64,000 bases of DNA from Thalassoglobus polymorphus. Lineage in GTDB: Bacteria; Planctomycetota; Planctomycetia; Planctomycetales; Planctomycetaceae. Positions 1 through 10,490 of the stretch are shown here, piece by piece; position 1 is the stretch's first letter; each line of letters begins with the position of its first letter. The notes beneath the pieces are model-generated. The model ran no database searches, was not told where the DNA came from, and saw only the letters and a list, made by a program, of their open reading frames with translations. A program made the translations under genes and the position numbers. Where the stretch lies: the NCBI RefSeq assembly GCF_007744255.1, contig NZ_CP036267.1:4134001-4198000 (forward strand), in the 5' to 3' direction.

Positions 1-330
1 TGATTTCGATCTTGAGTCTTTAAATTTTCCGAATCTCTGCAAGAATAGAATAGTGAGAACTCATTCGGTGAAAGATGATCGCAATCGGAGCTGTTTTCGA
101 GAGAAACTGGTCAAAGTCAATCGCGATCGCCGTAACCTTTTTATTTCGAGCACTTTATGACGCAGCCGTTACCGCAGGTGATGTTCTCGAACTGATTCGC
201 TCTGACAAATCATCATGTTAATTGTCATGACGAGTGAATTAGAACGAATCCAGATGGAGTGGACTTGCTGCAACCCTTTTCATTCAAATGTTTTAAAACG
301 CCCCCACTCCCCAAAGCTACGCTGACGAAC

Positions 331-370
331 TATAATATCCTGGAAATCCGATTCGGTCCTCACAGGACCG
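331..370 (+). promoter_or_regulatory. Candidate -10 box and leader hairpin before the oxidoreductase gene
   Basis: TATAAT lies at 331-336, about 60 bases before the GTG start, but I see no convincing -35 box at the right distance. A short hairpin follows (arms CGGTCCT and AGGACCG at 354-360 and 364-370, loop CAC). Nothing else is recognisable in positions 1-394. Confidence 0.3.
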
Positions 371-394
371 TATAACAATAATTTGAGGTGAATC

Positions 395-1996
395 GTGCCT
401 GTTGTCTCTCCTGAGCAAGAACAAATCGGCAAGGACAATTTCTCCGGAGCTGTCCATTCCGTCAATTCGGGTGATTTGAGTCGTCGCGACGTATTGAAAG
501 CAATTGCTGCTGGCGGCGTCGGGACTTCGGCAGCCTTGTTTGGATACGGTGCCCTGAAAGGCGAACGTGTCAAAGTGGCGTTCATCGGAACCGGGGATGA
601 AGGAAATATCCTTCTCAACGAACATCCTCCGGAATACATGGAAATTGTTGCCATCGCCGATTTGCGACCTTCGAACCGCGAACGCGCCTTCAAAGGTGAT
701 GGAAATGACGTCCGCCGTGGACTCGTCAAAAAGCTCGGAGCTAAAGAAGCTGCAAAAATTAAAACTTACGGCAGCCACAAAGAGCTTCTCGAACACAAAG
801 ATGAACTGGGACTCGAGGCGGTCGTCATCGCAACCCCGTTGGTGACGCATGCTCCCATTTCCATCGACTGCATGAACGCCGGCCTGCATGTGCTGACCGA
901 AAAACTGATGGCTCGAACAGTTCCTCAGTGCAAGGAAATGATTCGAAAAGCACGCGACAAAAACCTGTTGCTGGCAGTCGGTCACCAGCGTCACTACAGC
1001 GTGCTCTACGATAATGCGAATAACCTGATTCAAAACGGCCTGTTGGGTGATATCAGACACATTCGCGCACAATGGCATCGAAACAACAGCTTCCCGCACA
1101 GCGACAGTTGGCAGAAAGGGATTCCCAGGCCAGATCAAAAAATTCCAGCCAAGGACCTCGAACAGTTTGGTTTTAACGACGTCAACCAACTGGTCAACTG
1201 GCGACTCTACGAACAGACGGGCGGCGGCCTGATGGCGGAACTTGGTTCTCACCAGATGGACGCAGCCAGTATTTTCCTTGGAAAAGTTCACCCAATCGCA
1301 GTCAGTGGATTCGGTGGAAAGAACTTCTACGGAATTCCAAACGTCGGACCTAAAGACAAGTGGGACGATGACCGGGAGATTGACGACCAGATTTTCGTGA
1401 CCTTTGAATTCCCTGGTGCTCAGTACGATGCAACCGACGAAGTGAAGAAACGCGACAAGTGCATCGTCACATACTCTTCGATTAACACGAACAAATTCGA
1501 GCCGTACGGTGAACTGGTTTACGGAACTCGTGGCACGATGTTTATGAAAACCGAAAAAGAAGCGATGCTCTGGAAAGAAGATGGCCGTGGCAGTCAGGGA
1601 GGCGGCCCAGACCAACGTTTGTGGGTCATTTCCGGGTCTGAAGGGGGCGAAGGTGGTCCTGTCATGGAAGCCTACGAAACAACCTCTGGACCGAAGGTCG
1701 CTGACACTGGAGGTGCCGATTGGGCATCAAACGTCAGTCGCGGTTACCGCGAAGAAATGGAACACTTCTGTTACGCGATCCGTAATCAGGGCCCAAATTA
1801 CTGGCCCGATGGAAAACCAATGGATCCGGAAAAAGGTGGACTTCGCTGTAACGGTGTCGTTGCCATGGCGGATGCGATCATGGCTTTGACAGCGAACCTC
1901 GCGATGGACCTCCAGACTCGTATCGAGTTCAAGCCAGAATGGTTCGATCCTGATAGCGACGCTGCTCCCGAACTGGAACACGGCGTGAAGGCGTAA
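395..1996 (+). CDS. Gfo/Idh/MocA-family oxidoreductase with Tat signal
   Basis: A 533-residue predicted NAD(P)-dependent oxidoreductase of the Gfo/Idh/MocA family, which commonly acts on sugars and sugar-derived compounds; the substrate here is unknown. The N-terminus has a twin-arginine motif (SRRDVLK, around residue 29) followed by an Ala/Gly-rich hydrophobic stretch, so Tat export is likely. A Rossmann start ([10 protein letters not shown]) follows, then an 'ADLRPSNR' strand, the conserved EK pair in 'VLTEKLMA', and a C-terminal family domain. Long Tat-exported members of this kind are common in planctomycetes. I chose the GTG start at 395 because GAGGTG lies about 5 bases upstream. It appears to be transcribed alone, with a strong hairpin 100 bases after the stop. 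Confidence 0.9.
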   Translation: MPVVSPEQEQIGKDNFSGAVHSVNSGDLSRRDVLKAIAAGGVGTSAALFGYGALKGERVKVAFIGTGDEGNILLNEHPPEYMEIVAIADLRPSNRERAFKGDGNDVRRGLVKKLGAKEAAKIKTYGSHKELLEHKDELGLEAVVIATPLVTHAPISIDCMNAGLHVLTEKLMARTVPQCKEMIRKARDKNLLLAVGHQRHYSVLYDNANNLIQNGLLGDIRHIRAQWHRNNSFPHSDSWQKGIPRPDQKIPAKDLEQFGFNDVNQLVNWRLYEQTGGGLMAELGSHQMDAASIFLGKVHPIAVSGFGGKNFYGIPNVGPKDKWDDDREIDDQIFVTFEFPGAQYDATDEVKKRDKCIVTYSSINTNKFEPYGELVYGTRGTMFMKTEKEAMLWKEDGRGSQGGGPDQRLWVISGSEGGEGGPVMEAYETTSGPKVADTGGADWASNVSRGYREEMEHFCYAIRNQGPNYWPDGKPMDPEKGGLRCNGVVAMADAIMALTANLAMDLQTRIEFKPEWFDPDSDAAPELEHGVKA

Positions 1997-2094
1997 CACC
2001 ACAGGGATTACAGTCTTTTCTCTTAAGAACGCATTTTCGAATTAGTGTAACGCGGCGACCTGCTCAGACAGTCGGTCGCGTCAACGGATCTCAT

Positions 2095-2128
2095 GTATCG
2101 CCGGACATCTGCTTATGTCCGGCGATAC
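2095..2128 (+). terminator. Hairpin after the oxidoreductase gene
   Basis: A perfect 14-bp inverted repeat (GTATCGCCGGACAT at 2095-2108, its complement at 2115-2128) surrounds a 6-base loop. No T-run follows, so it may act as a factor-assisted or RNA-protecting 3' structure instead of a classical intrinsic terminator. I see nothing else in the gap 1997-2367. Confidence 0.5.
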
Positions 2129-2367
2129 CCTTCCGGTCGCACTCATTGCGCTGAAATTATGCGTCACACAACGTTGCCAAAAAGCAACGCCTCATGCTCA
2201 AACTGCGCAAACTGCCTGCAAGTCTCCGAGAATTCTGCGACTCCGTCAAACAGTCTCAACTGAGTCCACCTTTCTCTGGTAGGCTTTTCTGATTAGCAGG
2301 AACTGATAAGATAAGAAAACTGCGCAATTGTCTCCTTCCCAGTATCTTCTCTTCCCAGGGGAACTCC

Positions 2368-4962
2368 ATGGACTTACGTCGAATCTTCCTTCCCGTACTC
2401 ACACTCGGGGTGTTTTTTGCCTGTACTCAATTGAGTGCTCAAGAAACAAAAAAACCTTCCAAGTTCGAAGAGCTGATCAAAAAAAAGACGAAGCTGAGCG
2501 GAATGTGGACTGTGTACCACAACGATCAGCAATTACTCGTGGAGCTTTCACCGACAGCTCTGAAACAGGAGTACATCGTCCTTCCGTCGATTTTCAAAGG
2601 AATCAGCAAAGGGTCTGTACTGGGAGGGATGTCGTGGGGCTTTGGTGATGATGTCATTTATGGATTCAAGGCAACAGAAGAAAAACTTTTCATCTATCAG
2701 CGAAATGTTCGCTATACGGCAAAGGCGAATTCCCCCGAAGCATCAGCTGTCAAACTTGCTTATAGCGACAGCATTCTGCATGCGCTACCTGTGTTGACGA
2801 AATCACCTTCGGGAGGAATCCTGGTCGACATGACGCGAGTCTTCATGAATGATGATCAGGAGGTCGGCCGCTCAATTGGATCAGGTTTCCGATTGATGAC
2901 AGATCGCTCGACGTTCTCGAAGATCAAGCAGTTTCCCAAAAACCTGGAGTTGCAACTGAACGCCGTTTACGCGGGAACCGGTTCCATTGATACGGTCCCA
3001 AACACCAAAGGCGTTCAGGTCGGTGTCCACTTCAGCATTAGTGTTCTGCCTCCGGTCGGCTCGAATGGCTACAAACCGCGAGTCGCCGATGATCGCGTCG
3101 GTTACTTCCTGACAGCTATCAAAGACTTCTCTGACAAAGACGATCCCGAGCACTTCAAACGCTATATTAACCGCTGGGATCTCCAGAAACTCGATTCATC
3201 AATTGATCTCTCCCCACCGAAAAAGCCCATTCGCTTCTACATGGAGAACACCGTTCCTGTCTACCTGCGACCAACTGTCGAAGCAGGAATTCTGGAATGG
3301 AATAAGGCATTCGAGAAGTTGGGCTACGCTGGGGCCATTCGTGTTGACCAACAACCGGTCGATCCAAATTTTGATCCGGAAAGTATTGAATACAATACCT
3401 TTCGCTGGATCACCGCAGAGGCTGGGTTTGCAATGGGACCATCGCGTGTCGATCCACGCACGGGGCAGATCCTCGATGCCGACATCATCTTCGACGCCAG
3501 TTTCTTGAACAGTTGGAATCACCGTTGGGAAATCTTCCGCCCCGAAGAGACCGCAATGTTTTCAGGACTTCACGTCCCGAAAGATCACAGCTCGAATTCC
3601 CTGGAGCATGAGCATGGCCCGTTCTGCCAGATCGGACATGCAAAGCAGTATCAAACTGCTTTTGCAGCTGCTGTTTTCCTGGCAAATGGAGCAGCCAAAA
3701 CCGAAGCCCTTCCTGAAGAGTTTGTCCATCAAGGTCTGAAGGAAGTTGTCATGCACGAAGTAGGCCACACTCTCGGATTGCGTCACAACTTCAAGGCAAG
3801 CACCTGGAAGACTCTTGAGGAAATTGCCGACCCAGAAGCAGACATCAACGTCGCCACCGTCGCCAGCGTCATGGATTATTCACCGGCGAATGTTGTCGTA
3901 GACAAAAAAGAGCAGGGGATTTACTACTCTCAAACAATCGGGCCTTATGACTACTGGGCAATTGAATATGGCTACAAGCCGATCAAATCCAATGAAGCAA
4001 AAGAGTTAAAGGAGATCGCCTCTCGCTCCGGCGAACCAGCTCTGAATTATTCAACAGACGAAGACACACGCAGCTTCGACCCGGATCCAACGTCAAACCG
4101 TTTTGACCTTGGTCAGGACCCGTTGGTTTATGCTCGTCGACAGATGAAGCAGTCTATGGAACTGATTCCAAAAGTCGTTGAGAACACCGTACACGAAGGC
4201 GATGGTTATCAACGTGCCCGACAAGCCTTCGTGTTGCTCTTCAACGAATACTGGCGAGCAACCACATTCGCCGCTCGTTATCCCGGTGGGCTGTACGTGA
4301 ATCGAGACCACAAAGGTGACAAAGATGCACGGCCTCCATTTGTCGTTGTCCCTGCCGAGAAGCAGCGCGAAGCCATGAAGTTGCTTGCCGAATCTGCATT
4401 TGCTCCACCAGAAATTAACGGGGAACTCCTGAATTCTCTGTCCGTCTCACGATGGAATCATTGGGGAGTCGCAAGTGTGAGCCGGTTGGATTACCCAATC
4501 CACGATGACATGCTTTCCATGCAGGACATGATTTTGGGAAGAGTTCTGAGCTCGTTAAAACTCGACCGAATTCTCGATAACGAATTCAAAACGGACGAGG
4601 ACGACGCCTACACACTCGCAGAGCACTTAAGGCTGATTGTCGACAGTGTATTTGCTGAGCTGAACCAAAAGAAAGAGGCTGAATACACGGTCAAAGAACC
4701 GATGATTTCCAGCTTCCGGCGGAACCTGCAACGCTCTGCCCTGAACCGCCTTGGAAATATCGTTTCAAGAGGATCGGGAGCCCCTTCTGATGCGAGAACA
4801 TTGACTCGAATGCACCTGATCGATTTGAAAAAGAAATCAACAAACGTGTTGAAAAACAAAAAGATCAAGCTCGACGATTACTCGAAAGCTCACCTGCAAG
4901 ATCTGATTGCTGTGATAGATCGAGTCCTCACCGCAGAACTGAGCCTGCCCAGCGTTTATTGA
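2368..4962 (+). CDS. Exported zinc metalloprotease (DUF5117/DUF4953 type)
   Basis: An 864-residue protein with a Sec signal peptide (hydrophobic segment at residues 7-20, probable cleavage after 'LSAQ'). The extended zinc motif HEVGHTLGLRH is at about residues 463-473: three histidines as zinc ligands and Glu464 as base. A later 'SVMDYSPA' resembles the Met-turn of metzincin-like peptidases. The whole length fits the family of large secreted zinc-dependent metalloproteases with DUF5117 and DUF4953 segments seen in Bacteroidetes and planctomycetes. The likely role is extracytoplasmic protein degradation; the substrate is unknown. The ATG at 2368 places the signal peptide at the N-terminus. A CAG/CTG hairpin lies just downstream. 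Confidence 0.88.
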   Translation: MDLRRIFLPVLTLGVFFACTQLSAQETKKPSKFEELIKKKTKLSGMWTVYHNDQQLLVELSPTALKQEYIVLPSIFKGISKGSVLGGMSWGFGDDVIYGFKATEEKLFIYQRNVRYTAKANSPEASAVKLAYSDSILHALPVLTKSPSGGILVDMTRVFMNDDQEVGRSIGSGFRLMTDRSTFSKIKQFPKNLELQLNAVYAGTGSIDTVPNTKGVQVGVHFSISVLPPVGSNGYKPRVADDRVGYFLTAIKDFSDKDDPEHFKRYINRWDLQKLDSSIDLSPPKKPIRFYMENTVPVYLRPTVEAGILEWNKAFEKLGYAGAIRVDQQPVDPNFDPESIEYNTFRWITAEAGFAMGPSRVDPRTGQILDADIIFDASFLNSWNHRWEIFRPEETAMFSGLHVPKDHSSNSLEHEHGPFCQIGHAKQYQTAFAAAVFLANGAAKTEALPEEFVHQGLKEVVMHEVGHTLGLRHNFKASTWKTLEEIADPEADINVATVASVMDYSPANVVVDKKEQGIYYSQTIGPYDYWAIEYGYKPIKSNEAKELKEIASRSGEPALNYSTDEDTRSFDPDPTSNRFDLGQDPLVYARRQMKQSMELIPKVVENTVHEGDGYQRARQAFVLLFNEYWRATTFAARYPGGLYVNRDHKGDKDARPPFVVVPAEKQREAMKLLAESAFAPPEINGELLNSLSVSRWNHWGVASVSRLDYPIHDDMLSMQDMILGRVLSSLKLDRILDNEFKTDEDDAYTLAEHLRLIVDSVFAELNQKKEAEYTVKEPMISSFRRNLQRSALNRLGNIVSRGSGAPSDARTLTRMHLIDLKKKSTNVLKNKKIKLDDYSKAHLQDLIAVIDRVLTAELSLPSVY

Positions 4963-4976
4963 TGAGCGTTCACACG

Positions 4977-5016
4977 CAGCAGCAGCAGCAGCAAACATGT
5001 ATTACTGCTGCTGCTG
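4977..5016 (+). repeat. CAG-tract / CTG-tract hairpin after the metalloprotease gene
   Basis: Five CAG triplets (4977-4991) face four CTG triplets (5005-5016) across a 13-base loop, giving a 12-bp triplet-repeat stem 14 bases after the stop codon. No T-run follows. The rest of the gap to 5504 holds no gene I can support. Confidence 0.5.
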
Positions 5017-5504
5017 TCATCGCTATGTGAATGTGACATCTCCTTCGGAAACGCCAAGGCGACGACAAGGCTAAAGCAGTTTGCTCGACCGTGTGCCCGT
5101 GGAGAACGCGTTTCTCTAGTAAAGATGCTGTTCGCCACGAGGCAGATCCTGAACATCGACAGGCAAAAAGTTGAAGGTGGAGTTCATGGCTGACAGTTGT
5201 TAGCCATGGATCACCACTCATAAAAAGCGATCTCTTCGTGAAATTGGGCCATCGAGCGGAACATTCTTTCGACCGCTTCAATCCTGACCACCGAGCAGTT
5301 CAAGAATTCATCTGAACTTACAGCTCGGGGCGAGCAGTCTATGCAGTCATGAAAGTGACATCCCCGGCACGACAATCGTAAAAAATGCTCTGAATTGTCG
5401 ATTTCCATGAAATCTTCCAGCAGGTTGGACGCGCTGTGTCCTACCTGGAGTGATCCATCTATTAGTATTCACTTCATAGTGACGACGATCAAAGCCAGGA
5501 GGGG

Positions 5505-6587
5505 GTGTCGAGAGAAGGAGTTGCGAATAATGTACGAGCAGGACGAAATGATGTGAATAGGGCTCAGTCAGTCAATCTCTCCTCCCACGTTCGCCCATGG
5601 TTACTACTGAAGAACTTGTGTGGTCCCTCTCCTGGATGGACACTGAGTGAACTTTCAGAGGAACTCGGTGTCAGTCAAAAAACAGTTCGCCGGGATCTTG
5701 CACAACTGCAAAAATCCGGTTTTCCCATTCAGCAGACTGTCGGGACTCATGGACGCAAAACGTGGACCTGTCACAGTGACCAGATGCTTTCCAAACTCAA
5801 CTTGACGTTTGAAGAAGCGGCAGCACTTTACCTTGGTCGACAGTTTTTAGAACCGATGGCAGGCACGGTTTTCTTCAAGGCTGCACATACTGCATTTCGA
5901 AAGATCCGCACCGCACTCACGAAGGAGACTCGGCAGTACCTGGAACAATTCTCCTCCATGTTCCATCAAACCCGATTAGGGTCGAGCGACTATCGTGAAC
6001 GTGGCGAAATCATCGATACACTGATGATCGCCATTGAGGATCAGCAGGTGACTCGCCTCTTGTACTTTTCAATGAATTCCAAGACCCCGAAAGAGGTGGT
6101 CCTGCACCCATATGGGCTGGCCTACCATCGAAGCTCGCTCTATCTCGTCGCGTTCGTTCTAAAATATCACGAAATCCGCCATTACAAAATTGCTCGCATT
6201 CACGACATCGAAATGTCTTCGGAGCAATTCGACAAGCCGGATGAGTTCACTCTTCACGAGCACCTGAGAACCGCATTCGGCGTCTATCAGGGGAGCGAAA
6301 AGCAGTACCACATCTCTGTCCGGTTTTCTGCGGAAGTCGCCCGTTACGTTCAGGAACATCACTGGCATGAAACTCAGACTCTCACGCCACAACCTGATGG
6401 AACCCTCCTCTTGGAGTTGCAGCTCTCCGCATTGGAAGAATTCAAATCCTGGATTCTCAGCTTCGGAGCCGAGGCGACTGTCGAGGAACCAGTAGAACTA
6501 CGTCAAATGGTTCTCCAGGACCTTCAAAACTCGCTGAAAAAGTATGCGGCACATGCGACGCCCAAACAAGGTGGCAACACGAATTAA
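5505..6587 (+). CDS. WYL-domain transcriptional regulator
   Basis: A 360-residue regulator. An N-terminal winged HTH of the DeoR/HTH_11 type lies at about residues 45-78 ('TLSELSEELGVSQKTVRRDL' is the recognition part). A WYL ligand-sensing domain lies at about 175-245, including 'HPYGLAYHRSSLYLVAF', and a WCX-like C-terminal extension follows. WYL regulators bind nucleic-acid-type or nucleotide effectors and control DNA-damage or defence genes in several phyla; the target here is unknown. The GTG at 5505 is preceded directly by a strong AGGAGG ribosome-binding site, which fixes the start. The next gene begins about 160 bases downstream on the same strand. Confidence 0.88.
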   Translation: MSREGVANNVRAGRNDVNRAQSVNLSSHVRPWLLLKNLCGPSPGWTLSELSEELGVSQKTVRRDLAQLQKSGFPIQQTVGTHGRKTWTCHSDQMLSKLNLTFEEAAALYLGRQFLEPMAGTVFFKAAHTAFRKIRTALTKETRQYLEQFSSMFHQTRLGSSDYRERGEIIDTLMIAIEDQQVTRLLYFSMNSKTPKEVVLHPYGLAYHRSSLYLVAFVLKYHEIRHYKIARIHDIEMSSEQFDKPDEFTLHEHLRTAFGVYQGSEKQYHISVRFSAEVARYVQEHHWHETQTLTPQPDGTLLLELQLSALEEFKSWILSFGAEATVEEPVELRQMVLQDLQNSLKKYAAHATPKQGGNTN

Positions 6588-6751
6588 AAGCGAATGAAAT
6601 CCTTTCTGGGAATTCTGTGGCCCCTGATGAGATAAAAGCAGCTTGGGCCCAAAAGTCTCGCCCCACAATCTTCATCCACTGGATCAGCATTTTTTTGCGG
6701 GCGGAATATCGTTTTATTTTTACAGTATCGCTTCTAAAACAGGAGAAACGG

Positions 6752-7204
6752 ATGGGCCAGCACTTCAGAGTTCGTCGCTGGTACGACAACGAGGACGCGC
6801 GTCAGGACGCATTCTTAGAGGCCTTTGGTCAGACCGGCATCGAGAATTTGGAGTCGGTCATTACCTATCGTTCAAAGTGGCGTCTTATTGACGCACAGCG
6901 CCGACATGAACGTGAAGTTGACCCAGTCCGCCGATACGATTTATGGGCTCGTCGGGATCGAATGCAGGAAATGGACCCGGCTCTGCACAGCGCGAGGAAT
7001 GAGACGTCATCAATCATCAGCCAAGTCGTCACCAGTCTGCCGTTGACGCAGCAGCGAGTTGTCAGGCTCCACTACTGGGCAGACCTCTCTCCCCAAGAGA
7101 TCGCCAAGCAACTCTCAATCACGCCCCAGGCAGTCAGGCAATGTCTGCGTCGTGCGTGCCAAGGTCTGCAGGCAAACACACTGGTTCGCTCACTCCAAGG
7201 GTGA
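6752..7204 (+). CDS. Short sigma-70-like factor (region 4 HTH)
   Basis: A 150-residue protein. Its C-terminal half is a clear sigma region 4: 'LPLTQQRVVRLHYWADLSPQEIA' then 'SITPQAVRQCLRRA', an HTH that would contact a -35 element. The N-terminal half has only the end of a region 2-like segment ('DARQDAFLEAF', 'KWRLIDAQRRHER'), so region 2 is shorter than in ordinary ECF sigma factors. It may be a minimal sigma factor or a sigma-like DNA-binding protein. An upstream in-frame start at 6617 is possible, but the ATG at 6752 has AGGAGA just upstream and the added residues do not look like sigma. It converges with the symporter gene. Confidence 0.65.
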   Translation: MGQHFRVRRWYDNEDARQDAFLEAFGQTGIENLESVITYRSKWRLIDAQRRHEREVDPVRRYDLWARRDRMQEMDPALHSARNETSSIISQVVTSLPLTQQRVVRLHYWADLSPQEIAKQLSITPQAVRQCLRRACQGLQANTLVRSLQG

Positions 7205-7298
7205 CAAACAATTCGCAAGAACAGGATCAACCACAGGCCAAAGCGTGCACTTCAAAATACAGGTCCGGAAGATGCTCTGAGCGATGGCTATTGCTGTC

Positions 7299-9452
7299 CT
7301 ACTTATAAGTTTTGAACTCCCCAGCCTTGTAACGGGCCCAGTATTCCATGAGGTCTTTGCGGACTTTGGGCGAGAGGAGAACGACGCCGAGAATGTTCGG
7401 GAAGGCCATCCCGAGGATCATCATGTCAGAGAAATCGAGGACACTTCCCAGATTTACAATTGTTCCTATGAAGACTGCGATGACTGCCAGAATTTTGTAC
7501 AGGAATGTGCTGCGTGCTCCGAAGAGAGTTTCCCAGGCTTTTTCTCCGTAGTAACTCCACGAGATGATTGTTGAGTAGGCAAAGAGTGTGACTGCAATAC
7601 TGAGAAGGATTGGGAACCATGAAATTTCTTCCTGGAAGGCTCTGGAAGTGAGCGCGGCACCTTCTAATCCTTGCTCGACAATCCATTCATTATTGTCCCA
7701 GGCCCCGGTGATCAGAATGACTAGAGCAGTCATCGAGCAGACGACGATGGTATCGATGAATGGCCCCAGCAAGGCGACACAACCTTCGCGAATCGGTTCT
7801 TCCGTTCTCGCGGCACTATGAGCGATTGCAGCACTTCCGGCCCCAGCTTCATTACTGAATGCCGCTCGTTGCACACCAACCACGAGAACACCGACGATCC
7901 CTCCACCCATCGCAGATCCGGTGAAGGCTTCCGTGAAAATTTGTGCGACCAAGGAAGGGACCTGAGAAATGTGAGTGAGGATAATGTACAGGCAGGCGAG
8001 AGAGTACATGATGCACATCGACGGGACAATTTTTGAGGCTGCTGCTCCGATGCGTTTGATTCCCCCGATAATCACTGCACCAACCAAAGCGGCCAGGATA
8101 ATTCCATAAATGATTTTGAAACGCTTTTCGAAGGCTGAGATGTCTGTGACGAGGGTCTCTTTCTTCTTCTGCAACGTGAGCATTTCGTCGATGTTCTCGA
8201 CTTTGGCGGCGTCTTTGATTTCATCATTCAGGTCGGACACTTGCTGAAGCCGTCCTTGTTGGAACATTTGCAGCATGGCTGAACCGGACTGATTCGCCTG
8301 AAGCATATTTCCGCCGCCGAAACTTGCCAGGACACACATCACAGCAAAAACAATTGAGAGCACGCCACCGAGCAACCCGAGTTTCATTTCAGCCAAGCCG
8401 ACCTTGAGGTACCGCATGGGACCTCCGAGAACGGTTCCGTCCGGTTTGACGTAGCGATACTTTTGCCCAAGCGTACATTCTGTAAACTTGCTGCACATTC
8501 CAAGGAAGCCAGACAACAGCATCCAGAAGAACGCCCCCGGCCCTCCCAATGTCATGGCGATGGTGACACCGGCGATATTTCCCAGACCAATCGTTGCGGA
8601 GAGTGCCGACGCCAGTGCCTGGAAGTGTGTCACTTCTCCAGTCTCTTTCGGGTTGTCGTACTTCCCTCGCACGATATTGAGAGCATGCCGGAAACCCCAG
8701 AAGTTGAAGCCTCTCATAAACAGAGTGAAGAACAGTCCCCCCAATGCGAGCCAGCCAACCACAATTGGAATCCCGCCGACCGGTTCTGAAAGCAAGTACG
8801 CTGGCTGGCCCTCTTTTGGTTTCGAAGTCGTTTTCAGAAACCCCTGTCTGTCCCAGTCATCCACTGTTGACTGAGAGACCGTCAATTCGCCCGGCAAGTT
8901 CCGCTTCTTTTGAAGTATTCGATACTCACCGATGCTGGACTTCCAAGCAAACTTGTCGCCGTACTTCACTGTGCCATCGGGTGAATCGAGTTTGACGGTG
9001 ACGTACTCAACCGGCTTCCCGTTGATCGTTCCCAGTTGATACGGCTTGACTTGACCGTCGACAAGTTTCCCTTGAGCAGCCAGCACCTGAACCTGTTCAT
9101 CAGTCAACACAGCCGGCTGTCCCGGGTCGTCCGAAACAATATTCACGAAATTCGCATCGCTGCCACGTTCCCGTTGATAGACTGAATTTCTCTCGAAGAC
9201 AATGTACTCTCGTTCAGAGCGTCCCACGCGGTAGAACAGCACCATCTCCATCAGGGAAACGGCTTCCTTAAATACGGCGTCGACTTTTTGATACGGGTTG
9301 AGAACCGGGGCATCTTCCTGAACAACTGGAAGAGTCGCTGTTGAGTCCGATTGAGTTCCAGGAGGTGATGCCTCTTGAGAAAAGCCAGGTTGCTCAATAC
9401 AGACTGTCAGCAACAACAGAACAACAATTCGAAGGCAAGGATGAAAAGCCAT
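7299..9452 (-). CDS. Amino acid:sodium symporter (AGCS family) with exported N-terminal domain
   Basis: A 717-residue transporter. From about residue 225 it carries the alanine/glycine:cation symporter fold, with signatures 'GLGNIAGVTIAMTLGGPGAFFW' (split here for length) and 'AAFSNEAGAGSAAIAHSAA'. It would import an amino acid such as alanine or glycine with sodium. Ahead of the fold is a signal-peptide-like start (residues 7-25) and roughly 190 residues of soluble sequence absent from standard family members of about 450 residues. A further charged insert at about residues 405-440 ('LQQVSDLNDEIKDAAKVENI') breaks a loop between membrane segments. The extra domain should lie outside the membrane and may be a substrate-capturing or regulatory part. 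It converges with the sigma-like gene. The gap 9453-9890 beyond its start shows no further gene. Confidence 0.87.
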   Translation of the reverse strand: MAFHPCLRIVVLLLLTVCIEQPGFSQEASPPGTQSDSTATLPVVQEDAPVLNPYQKVDAVFKEAVSLMEMVLFYRVGRSEREYIVFERNSVYQRERGSDANFVNIVSDDPGQPAVLTDEQVQVLAAQGKLVDGQVKPYQLGTINGKPVEYVTVKLDSPDGTVKYGDKFAWKSSIGEYRILQKKRNLPGELTVSQSTVDDWDRQGFLKTTSKPKEGQPAYLLSEPVGGIPIVVGWLALGGLFFTLFMRGFNFWGFRHALNIVRGKYDNPKETGEVTHFQALASALSATIGLGNIAGVTIAMTLGGPGAFFWMLLSGFLGMCSKFTECTLGQKYRYVKPDGTVLGGPMRYLKVGLAEMKLGLLGGVLSIVFAVMCVLASFGGGNMLQANQSGSAMLQMFQQGRLQQVSDLNDEIKDAAKVENIDEMLTLQKKKETLVTDISAFEKRFKIIYGIILAALVGAVIIGGIKRIGAAASKIVPSMCIMYSLACLYIILTHISQVPSLVAQIFTEAFTGSAMGGGIVGVLVVGVQRAAFSNEAGAGSAAIAHSAARTEEPIREGCVALLGPFIDTIVVCSMTALVILITGAWDNNEWIVEQGLEGAALTSRAFQEEISWFPILLSIAVTLFAYSTIISWSYYGEKAWETLFGARSTFLYKILAVIAVFIGTIVNLGSVLDFSDMMILGMAFPNILGVVLLSPKVRKDLMEYWARYKAGEFKTYK

Positions 9453-9890
9453 TGGTGGCAGAGACTCGCTGAGAGGATCAATTGGGAAGGAGCAGCCAAT
9501 TTTGATTCAGCTGCAACGAATGCGATGAGTTTAGGGGGAGTGTCCTATTGAACTCAATGCAAATCCAATCAGGGAATGAGCTTATTTCAGACGACACCTT
9601 AAAAAACGCGAAAAGTTGTTGCCCGAATGCGTTAAGCTGGAGATTGGGACTGTCCGTCCCGCTACACTTCTACTGAAGAGAATCTTAAGAACTTTCGCGT
9701 GTGACCGATTCGAGTTTTGACTCGTGTGCTTCAGAAGTTAAAATCAACAGTCCTGAAATTTGTGGATTGGTCACAATTCTCACTACTGTTGAGAGCAAAT
9801 TCAGGTTTTCGGACCAGTTCCAAACCATCAAAAAACAACAATCAGAAACACGTTTCAACTTAAATCTGCCGCAGGCGAACTTCAGGACAT

Positions 9891-10478
9891 ATGAGTGCAT
9901 TCAGTTCAAAAAAAACGAACTACCTCAAGCGATTTCGAATGGAAGTCGACTTAAGGAACGCTGCGCTTCCAGTCCCAAAATTGCCAGAGGGCTACACCTT
10001 TCAGCCTTGGCATCCTGCCACACTTCCTGACCATGCATTTGCGAAGTTTGAAAGTTTTCAGGCAGAAATGGACAGCCAGATTTTCCCGGCACTTCGGTCA
10101 TTCATCGGATGCCGAGAATTGATGCAATCCATTGTGTCGCATCCGGGATTTATTCCAGAGGCAACCTGGTTGATCCAACACGAAGGAAACGACTTCCACT
10201 CCGCAACCTCTTGCGCAACGATTCAAGGGCTCTCCGCCAGCTTAAGCGTGGGGGCGATTCAGAACATCGGGGTGATCCCCGATTATCGAGGGTTCGGGTT
10301 GGGTCGCGCGTTGCTCCTGAAGAACCTGCACGGATTCCGAGCCTGCGGATTTGTACGCGTTTACCTGGACGTGAGTGCAAACAACACGGCAGCAATTTCG
10401 CTCTACCGTTCAATCGGATTTCAGCACATCAAAACCAGCTACCGAGAAGTGCTGACAGAACCACCGGCGACGGAATAA
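9891..10478 (+). CDS. GNAT-family N-acetyltransferase
   Basis: A 195-residue protein whose C-terminal half is a GNAT acetyltransferase: motif A 'IGVIPDYRGFGLGRALLLKNL' (acetyl-CoA pyrophosphate loop R-G-x-G-x-G/A) at about residues 124-144, then the motif B region 'VYLDVSANNTAAISLYRSIGF'. The first 90 residues are not diagnostic. The acceptor substrate cannot be told from sequence. The ATG at 9891 has AGGA 5 bases upstream; an ATG at 9939 lacks a ribosome-binding site. It converges on the DUF4340 gene with a shared hairpin between them. Confidence 0.85.
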   Translation: MSAFSSKKTNYLKRFRMEVDLRNAALPVPKLPEGYTFQPWHPATLPDHAFAKFESFQAEMDSQIFPALRSFIGCRELMQSIVSHPGFIPEATWLIQHEGNDFHSATSCATIQGLSASLSVGAIQNIGVIPDYRGFGLGRALLLKNLHGFRACGFVRVYLDVSANNTAAISLYRSIGFQHIKTSYREVLTEPPATE

Positions 10479-10490
10479 ATAAAAAGACGA

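Noticed and set aside
317-1615. Long - strand open frame of 432 codons
   Set aside because: It lies wholly opposite the oxidoreductase gene, has no family pattern, and crosses into non-coding sequence without a ribosome-binding site.
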